Of a stretch of 5,299 nt of DNA, positions 1 through 5,299 are shown one piece after another (the first letter of the stretch is position 1; each line of letters begins with the position of its first letter). The notes beneath the pieces are model-generated. The model was not told the DNA's origin, made no database searches, and was given only the letters and a program-made list of their open reading frames with translations. Both the position numbers and the translations under genes were made by a program. The DNA is from Methanomicrobia archaeon (GTDB lineage: Archaea; Methanobacteriota_B; Thermococci; Methanofastidiosales; NM3), in the NCBI GenBank assembly GCA_011372835.1, contig DSAJ01000017.1, positions 1 to 5,299 of the forward strand, given 5' to 3'.

Positions 1-105
1 GAGGAAGCCCCTGCGGCGGAGGAGGAAACGGCCGAAGAGGAAGAGGAAGAAGAGGAAGCATCGGAAGAGGAGACTCTTGGAGGACTGGACTCACTCTTTG
101 GATAA
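1..105 (+). CDS. rpl10: Ribosomal protein uL10 (L10/P0), C-terminal fragment
   Basis: Only the last 34 codons and the TAA stop are in the window; the gene begins upstream. Reading from base 1 gives an Ala/Pro/Glu-rich linker, a run of eight Glu, then A-S-E-E-E and the ending LGGLDSLFG. Archaeal uL10 (P0) anchors the L12 dimers on the large ribosomal subunit, and in this family the charged tail with a terminal hydrophobic LFG element contacts translational GTPases. The identification rests on this tail and on its position 26 nt before rpl12, the standard archaeal order. The tail is nearly the same as that of the following L12. The main alternative, a second L12-type protein, is less likely given the gene order. 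The rRNA-binding body of the protein cannot be judged. Confidence 0.85.
   Translation, partial: EEAPAAEEETAEEEEEEEEASEEETLGGLDSLFG
40..101 (+). repeat. Acidic-tail repeat, copy 1 (in rpl10)
   Basis: This 62-base stretch aligns without gaps to 372-433 in rpl12, with 52 of 62 positions identical by my count. Bases 40-71 match 372-403 with a single mismatch. Both copies encode an acidic run, A-S-E-E-E and the GLxSLFG tip, and 19 of the 22 C-terminal residues agree. The similarity probably reflects shared factor-binding function together with related ancestry or gene conversion. It is not a mobile repeat. Confidence 0.8.
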
Positions 106-119
106 GGTTATGTTAACTT

Positions 120-126
120 GGAGGTG
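120..126 (+). promoter_or_regulatory. Shine-Dalgarno site of rpl12
   Basis: GGAGGTG lies 5 nt before the ATG at 132 and is a full match to the archaeal anti-Shine-Dalgarno. It fixes the rpl12 start and indicates strong, independent ribosome loading. This suits a stalk protein that is needed in several copies per uL10. Confidence 0.85.
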
Positions 127-131
127 TAGAA

Positions 132-437
132 ATGGAATACGTATATGCTGCAATGATCTTGCATGCTGCTAACAAGGAAGTCAACGAGGAGAACGTCAAG
201 CAGATCCTCGATGCAGCTGGTGTAGAAGTGGACGAGGCGAGAGTTAAGGCGCTTATCGCTGCTCTTGAGAACGTCGACATCGATGAGGCTATCAAGTCAG
301 CCGCCATACCATCAGCGGCTCCGGCTGCCGCAGCCGCCCCGGCTGCAGAGTCAGCAGGCGAGACGAAGGAAGAAGAGGAAGAAGAGGAAGCCTCGGAAGA
401 GGAAGCACTCGAAGGACTCGGTTCACTCTTCGGTTAG
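132..437 (+). CDS. rpl12: Ribosomal protein P1/L12 (archaeal type)
   Basis: Complete 101-residue archaeal L12 (P1), the multicopy stalk protein that binds uL10 as dimers and recruits and stimulates elongation and initiation GTPases. Residues 1 to about 58 form the helical dimerisation/uL10-binding domain, beginning MEYVYAAMILHAA and including the typical block GVEVDEARVKALIAALE. An Ala/Pro hinge follows (about 58-73), then an acidic stretch (about 78-91) and the factor-binding tip LEGLGSLFG. The length is normal for the archaeal family and differs in fold from bacterial L7/L12. The start is supported by the perfect ribosome binding site at 120-126. The gene lies 26 nt after rpl10 in the same operon and is followed by a terminator, so it is the last gene of that operon. 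Confidence 0.97.
   Translation: MEYVYAAMILHAANKEVNEENVKQILDAAGVEVDEARVKALIAALENVDIDEAIKSAAIPSAAPAAAAAPAAESAGETKEEEEEEEASEEEALEGLGSLFG
372..433 (+). repeat. Acidic-tail repeat, copy 2 (in rpl12)
   Basis: This is the partner of the repeat at 40-101, offset by 332 bases and in the same reading register of its gene. It covers the Glu-rich tail and factor-binding tip of L12. Confidence 0.8.
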
Positions 438-440
438 ATC

Positions 441-494
441 AAAAAGAGGGGACATGCTCCCCTTCTATTTTTCATTATTTTTTGACCTTTTTTT
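441..494. terminator. Bidirectional terminator between rpl12 and glmS
   Basis: A perfect 6-bp stem, AGGGGA (447-452) with TCCCCT (458-463), closes a 5-nt loop and can be extended by a G-T pair (446/464). On the + strand it is followed by T-runs at 468-472, 478-483 and 488-494. On the - strand the same hairpin is followed at once by CTTTTT (complement of 441-446). It can therefore end rpl12 transcripts to the right and glmS transcripts to the left. Archaeal RNA polymerase terminates mainly on T-runs, so the + strand signal is strong and the - strand one, with five Ts, is more moderate. Confidence 0.75.
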
Positions 495-498
495 ACAT

Positions 499-2238
<1,740 letters not shown>

Positions 2239-2242
2239 ATTT

Positions 2243-2247
2243 TCACC
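2243..2247 (-). promoter_or_regulatory. Shine-Dalgarno site of glmS
   Basis: Read on the - strand this is GGTGA, 4 nt before the ATG at 2238, a common archaeal ribosome binding site. It confirms the start that leaves Cys2 as the N-terminal nucleophile. Confidence 0.7.
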
Positions 2248-2261
2248 ATGCTTAGATGCAC

Positions 2262-2282
2262 ATCATATGTTAAAAAAGGTTG
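2262..2282 (-). promoter_or_regulatory. Probable glmS promoter (BRE/TATA-like)
   Basis: On the - strand the gap before glmS reads CAACCTTTTTTAACATATG. The CAACCTTT part also occurs at the promoter of the next gene upstream (3264-3271). Placing the start site about 26 nt downstream of the box gives a leader of roughly 10 nt that holds the GGTGA site, which is a coherent arrangement. The same T6 run (complement of 2272-2277) could also terminate the upstream transferase transcript. The assignment is inferred from sequence and spacing; read-through from the upstream gene is also possible. Confidence 0.45.
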
Positions 2283-2304
2283 TTACGTACTGCGGAATGC
2301 GGGG

Positions 2305-3237
2305 TCAGTAGAGAAAATACGCCACGACAATGCTTGCGCAACCTGCTGCCATCTCGATGCCCCAGAGCACAGCAACGAGGTGCGGCTCATTGAGGCGCAT
2401 TCGGCGCGTCAGTGTGTTTGCAAGGGACCTGTAGGGCGGAGGATGGAGGATGCCGTCGTCATCCACACTCGTTGGCCCGTACTTCACTCCGCCGAATCGC
2501 ACAGTGGCCTTGAGGAAGAACTCAACGATATGGGGAGCAAGTACTATGACGCCAAGAAGCGGGACACCTTCGAGGATGGTCGCCGCACCGATGGCGCCCC
2601 CTATGAGCAGCGTCCCCGTATCGCCCGGAAAGACGCGCGCAGGATATCGATTGTAGTAGAGCAGGGCGAGATACGCAAGACAGACCGGAGCGAGCATACG
2701 CGCGAGACCCGGCGCGCCGATGACGTGTGCGTCGATCATGAGAAACGCGGTCGCGATGACGCCCATGCCGCACGCCTCGCCATTGAAACCCTCCAGGATA
2801 TTGGTGAGATTCGCAGCTGCACTCATGCCCACGACGACGAGGAGCGCATATGCCGCGCCGTAGTCAAGTGTTGCAAAAACGAGGTCGAGCGACCCTTTGC
2901 CCAGGGCGATGATGGGCACCCCGGACGTGAGGAGGAGTGCAAGCTTTGTCCTCTGGCGCAGTGCGCGCCGGTCGTCGAGCACCCCTACGGCAAAGACGAT
3001 CGCAAGCGAACCCGCAAAGGCGGCGATGGCCGTATCACCCTCAATGAACACGATGAGCACCGTGGCGCACATGATCCCCATGAACGGTGCGATGCCTCCC
3101 ATCTCGGCAACGCGGGGACGATCAGGCTTGTGCCTGTCCCTGCCGATGATGTTACGTGAGAGGAACGAGTGTATCAGGAAGGGTGCCACTACGAACGTAA
3201 CGGCCAACGCTATGAAGGGATAGACCGCTTCGACCAT
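2305..3237 (-). CDS. UDP-GlcNAc:polyprenyl/dolichyl-phosphate GlcNAc-1-P transferase
   Basis: Complete 310-residue polytopic membrane protein of glycosyltransferase family 4 (MraY/WecA/DPAGT1 superfamily). It is predicted to transfer GlcNAc-1-phosphate from UDP-GlcNAc to a dolichyl or polyprenyl phosphate carrier on the cytoplasmic face of the membrane. Motifs in order are DRHKPDRPRVAEMGG (34-48), the catalytic Asp pair D88-D89 followed by RQRTK (94-98), NLTNILEGFNG (143-153) and FPGDTGT (203-209). These alternate with about ten hydrophobic helices. The DD-x8-K spacing, the asparagine/glycine block and a C-terminal SLANTLTRR plus a final helix resemble eukaryotic DPAGT1 (ALG7) and archaeal AglH-type enzymes. 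The histidine-rich motif of MraY is absent. The gene precedes glmS, whose pathway supplies its likely substrate. The substrate could instead be another UDP-HexNAc. The start at 3237 lacks a ribosome binding site but sits about 26 nt after a TATA-like box, suggesting a leaderless mRNA. Confidence 0.88.
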   Translation of the reverse strand: MVEAVYPFIALAVTFVVAPFLIHSFLSRNIIGRDRHKPDRPRVAEMGGIAPFMGIMCATVLIVFIEGDTAIAAFAGSLAIVFAVGVLDDRRALRQRTKLALLLTSGVPIIALGKGSLDLVFATLDYGAAYALLVVVGMSAAANLTNILEGFNGEACGMGVIATAFLMIDAHVIGAPGLARMLAPVCLAYLALLYYNRYPARVFPGDTGTLLIGGAIGAATILEGVPLLGVIVLAPHIVEFFLKATVRFGGVKYGPTSVDDDGILHPPPYRSLANTLTRRMRLNEPHLVAVLWGIEMAAGCASIVVAYFLY

Positions 3238-3258
3238 GCATGCGCTTGGTGAGCAGAC

Positions 3259-3271
3259 ATTTTAAAGGTTG
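3259..3271 (-). promoter_or_regulatory. TATA/BRE promoter of the GlcNAc-1-P transferase gene
   Basis: On the - strand this reads CAACCTTTAAAAT. The TTTAAAAT box is centred about 26 nt before the ATG at 3237, the usual archaeal distance from TATA box to transcription start, so transcription would begin at or next to the start codon. No Shine-Dalgarno-like sequence lies between, which agrees with a leaderless transcript. The CAACCTTT part recurs before glmS. Confidence 0.6.
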
Positions 3272-3324
3272 CGAATCTTTGGAACGAAAAAATGCTTTGT
3301 GTGCCAATGGGTCTAAAAAACAAA

Positions 3325-3340
3325 AAGAAAAGTTTTTATG
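3325..3340 (+). promoter_or_regulatory. TATA/BRE promoter of the MFS transporter gene
   Basis: A purine-rich AAGAAAAG followed by TTTTTATG (3333-3340) resembles an archaeal BRE plus TATA box. Its centre is about 26-27 nt before the ATG at 3364, so the transcript probably starts at or next to the start codon. There is no GGAGG-type site before that codon. The 126-base divergent gap 3238-3363 holds this promoter and the opposite one, with no room for another gene that I can support. Confidence 0.55.
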
Positions 3341-3363
3341 AGACATGAAAAACGTAAACACCG

Positions 3364-4623
3364 ATGAGGGGCAGGATCAAAGAGAAAATAGTGTCATTTT
3401 TTCCTGAAAACAGGAACATCTTGCTCATTTGCCTGACCATTTTCATGAGCGTCATCGGGTTTGGCATGATCTTTCCCATACTTCCCACCATCGCTGCGGA
3501 CTTTGGAGCATCGAAGACGGAGATCGGGCTCGTTGCGACGATGTTCGCTTTGACGAGAACGCTTACGGTGCGGCCATTCGGTGCCCTCTCCGACCGGGTT
3601 GGACGAAAACCCATGCTCATCTACGGCTTTATCGGCTACAGCATATTCATGGGAGGCTTTGCCTTCGCAACGAACATCTACTGGCTCTACCTGCTGCGCG
3701 CTGTCCAGGGTTTCGCCTCCGCATCGGTATGGCCTGCCGCATCGGCGCTCATCGCGGACAGCGTGCCAAAGGAACGCCGGGGGCGTGCCATGGGGTATCT
3801 GGGCATGTCGGCCAGCGTCGGCATCATCTTCGGCCCCGCATTTGGCGGATTTCTCAAGGATCTCTACGGCGTGCAGGTCCCTTTCATCATCACGAGCGTC
3901 ATCACGGCATTGATAGCACTTCTCATACACATGACCATACGTGAGACGGTCGTTCGCGAGGCAAACGGGCTGAACATTGAATCACTGTCACTCAAGCAGC
4001 GCACGTTCGGATGGGTCAAGGACGACTACGAGGAGATATGCATGAATCCGTATGCACGCACCATATTCAGCGTCTTGTTAGGCGGATTCATCTTCAACTT
4101 CGCCTTCGCGCTCATAGAACCGCTCCTCCCCGTCTTCGCTGAGGAGTCGATAGGGGCGACGGCGACCCAGGTGGGTCTCGCCTTCACCTGTGCGGGCATC
4201 GTAGGCGCGTTCGGACGCCCGCTTGCCGGCAACCTTGTCGACAGGATAGGGAGAAAGAAACCGATGGTGTTCGGGGCGTTCTATGCGGGCGTGACGACGA
4301 TACCCTTGGCATTTATAAGGACGCCCTTCCATATGATAGGTGTGCTCGGCATACGCGCGCTGGGGTGGGCGATGAGCGACCCCGCCATACTGACGCTTCT
4401 GACCGACGTCAGTGACGAGCGCAGCAGGGGCAAGACGTTTGGACTCTATCAGCTGGCAACAGGGACGGGTTGGATGCTCGGCCCCCTTGTCGGAGGCATC
4501 ATCTATGACGTACGTGGTCCCGAGCTTGCGTTCCTCTTCACCGCTGCGGGGACGCTGCTTGCGGGTGTGCTTTTGTTGAAAAACGTCAAAGAGACCTACA
4601 ACGGGGAATCACACAATGTATGA
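3364..4623 (+). CDS. Major facilitator superfamily transporter, drug:H+ antiporter type
   Basis: Complete 419-residue MFS membrane transporter with about twelve hydrophobic helices in two halves, split by a hydrophilic loop near residues 192-230. The loop between helices 2 and 3 carries the classic motif A, GALSDRVGRK (73-82), and the second half repeats it as GNLVDRIGRK (289-298). LRAVQG (111-116) resembles motif B, with its membrane Arg112. Motif C-like glycine/proline stretches occur in both halves, GIIFGPAFGG (153-162) and GWMLGPLVGG (369-378). Motif C points to the proton-antiport efflux (DHA1) group, but the substrate cannot be read from sequence. The gene is transcribed away from the transferase gene and its stop overlaps the start of a HAD phosphatase, so the two are probably co-expressed. 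The ATG at 3364 fits the promoter spacing; an upstream ATG at 3345 is out of frame and soon stops. Confidence 0.92.
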   Translation: MRGRIKEKIVSFFPENRNILLICLTIFMSVIGFGMIFPILPTIAADFGASKTEIGLVATMFALTRTLTVRPFGALSDRVGRKPMLIYGFIGYSIFMGGFAFATNIYWLYLLRAVQGFASASVWPAASALIADSVPKERRGRAMGYLGMSASVGIIFGPAFGGFLKDLYGVQVPFIITSVITALIALLIHMTIRETVVREANGLNIESLSLKQRTFGWVKDDYEEICMNPYARTIFSVLLGGFIFNFAFALIEPLLPVFAEESIGATATQVGLAFTCAGIVGAFGRPLAGNLVDRIGRKKPMVFGAFYAGVTTIPLAFIRTPFHMIGVLGIRALGWAMSDPAILTLLTDVSDERSRGKTFGLYQLATGTGWMLGPLVGGIIYDVRGPELAFLFTAAGTLLAGVLLLKNVKETYNGESHNV

Positions 4624-5260
4624 CACGTTCATATTCGACCTGGACGGAACGCTCGTCACGCTGGAGATGGACTTCAAGACGCTGCGAAAGGAACTGGAGG
4701 AGATCCTCTGCTCACACGGTCTTCCCGAGGACAAGATAACATGGGAGATAAGCATCGTTGACTCCCTTGATCAGTTCAGGGAGGAAATGGCGATCCTCGA
4801 GCTAGACGGCGACAGCGCGGTAAACGATGTCATAGCGCGCGTCTACGAATACGAGGTCGAGCGGGCAGAGCATACCGTTGCCATACCGGGTGCCCACGAG
4901 ACGCTCTCCCACCTCCGTGAGAAGGGGTACAAGATAGCCGTTGCGACAAGGAACAACAGGGATGCCGCACTCGTGTCGCTCGAGAACGCTGGGTTGCTGC
5001 CATACATCGATACGCTGCTTAGCAGGGAGGACGCAGAGCGCCTGAAACCGCATCCCGACCAGTTCGAACGTGCCTTAAAGTTGCTTGGCACCTCTCCCGA
5101 GAGAGCCATCGTCGTGGGCGATTATACGTATGAGATCACGGCGGGCAACATACTGGGGTGCCTTACCATCGGCGTCCTGTCAGGAGGCGGAAACGAGGAT
5201 GACCTCAAAGAGGCTGACATCATCGTCGAATCTGTTGCTGAATTACGGTACTTTTTTTAA
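4616..5260 (+). CDS. HAD-superfamily hydrolase (phosphoglycolate phosphatase-like)
   Basis: Complete 214-residue HAD-superfamily protein, the usual length for subfamily I phosphatases of the Gph/PgmB kind. Motif I is FDLDGTL (7-13), with nucleophile Asp8 and acid/base Asp10. A helical cap spans roughly residues 18-85. Motif II is ATRNN (110-114) with Thr111, motif III is Lys144 in LKPHPD, and motif IV is VVGDYTYEITAGN (166-178). Motif IV keeps the first metal-ligand Asp169 but has Glu173 where this group usually has Asp. Probable activity is Mg-dependent hydrolysis of a small phosphoester in the cytosol; the substrate is unknown, and phosphoglycolate or a sugar phosphate are only family-level guesses. 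The ATG overlaps the transporter stop by 8 nt (ATGTATGA), with a weak GGGGA about 9 nt upstream, so translation is likely coupled to the transporter. Confidence 0.88.
   Translation: MYDTFIFDLDGTLVTLEMDFKTLRKELEEILCSHGLPEDKITWEISIVDSLDQFREEMAILELDGDSAVNDVIARVYEYEVERAEHTVAIPGAHETLSHLREKGYKIAVATRNNRDAALVSLENAGLLPYIDTLLSREDAERLKPHPDQFERALKLLGTSPERAIVVGDYTYEITAGNILGCLTIGVLSGGGNEDDLKEADIIVESVAELRYFF
5252..5258 (+). terminator. T-run terminator at the end of the transporter/HAD operon
   Basis: Seven consecutive Ts run into the TAA stop of the HAD gene and are followed by AT-rich sequence. Archaeal RNA polymerase can terminate on such a run without a hairpin, and I see none here. The Ts also encode the last two Phe codons, so the signal may be partly coincidental. 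Confidence 0.45.
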
Positions 5261-5299
5261 TAATCATGAATAATAGTTATTGCAGAAACCTAATTGAAA

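Noticed and set aside
1..90. Purine-rich GAG/GAA run that looks like a microsatellite
   Set aside because: It is in frame as the Glu-rich tail of uL10, a normal feature of archaeal stalk proteins. It is not a non-coding repeat.
3313..3337. A-rich/T-rich stretch before the transporter that could fold as a weak hairpin or act as a terminator
   Set aside because: Only A-T pairs are available and no gene ends just upstream on this strand. A BRE/TATA promoter explains it better.
5266..5299. Short open frame from an ATG at 5266 running off the right edge
   Set aside because: Only eleven codons are visible, with no ribosome binding site, in AT-rich sequence unlike the genes here. It is too little to call.

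Overview
The window is a piece of an archaeal, most likely euryarchaeal, chromosome. The main evidence is the archaeal ribosomal stalk pair (end of uL10/P0 followed by an archaeal P1-type L12, both with acidic tails ending in LFG). Supporting evidence is a eukaryote/archaea-type lipid-linked GlcNAc-1-phosphate transferase, TATA-box promoters and GGAGGTG/GGTGA ribosome binding sites. The base composition looks moderately GC-rich, with AT-rich gaps between genes. I cannot place it below phylum level; a methanogen-lineage or Thermoplasmata-related euryarchaeote would fit.

Layout. Bases 1-437 (+ strand): the last 34 codons of rpl10, then rpl12, the end of a stalk-protein operon. Bases 438-498: a convergent gap with a hairpin flanked by T-runs on both strands, which can terminate transcription from both sides. 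Bases 499-2238 (- strand): glmS, glucosamine-6-phosphate synthase. Bases 2305-3237 (- strand): a polytopic membrane UDP-GlcNAc:polyprenyl/dolichyl-phosphate GlcNAc-1-phosphate transferase. Bases 3238-3363: a divergent promoter region with a TATA-like box about 26 nt before each of the two start codons. Bases 3364-4623 (+ strand): a 12-helix MFS transporter. Bases 4616-5260 (+ strand): a HAD-family phosphatase whose start overlaps the transporter stop by 8 nt. Bases 5261-5299: an AT-rich tail.

How the genes fit together. The stalk proteins recruit translation factors to the ribosome. GlmS makes glucosamine-6-phosphate, which leads to UDP-GlcNAc, and the neighbouring transferase uses UDP-GlcNAc to load the first sugar phosphate onto the lipid carrier. 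The two minus-strand genes therefore supply and consume an intermediate for lipid-linked glycan (N-glycan or surface glycan) synthesis. The transporter and HAD phosphatase form a translationally coupled pair of unknown substrate.

All genes are recognisable families in a conservative arrangement, and I found no sign of an undescribed system. The points worth a second look are the shared bidirectional terminator, the near-duplicate acidic tails of L10 and L12, the repeated promoter motif before the two minus-strand genes, the apparent leaderless divergent promoters, and the altered fourth motif of the HAD protein.
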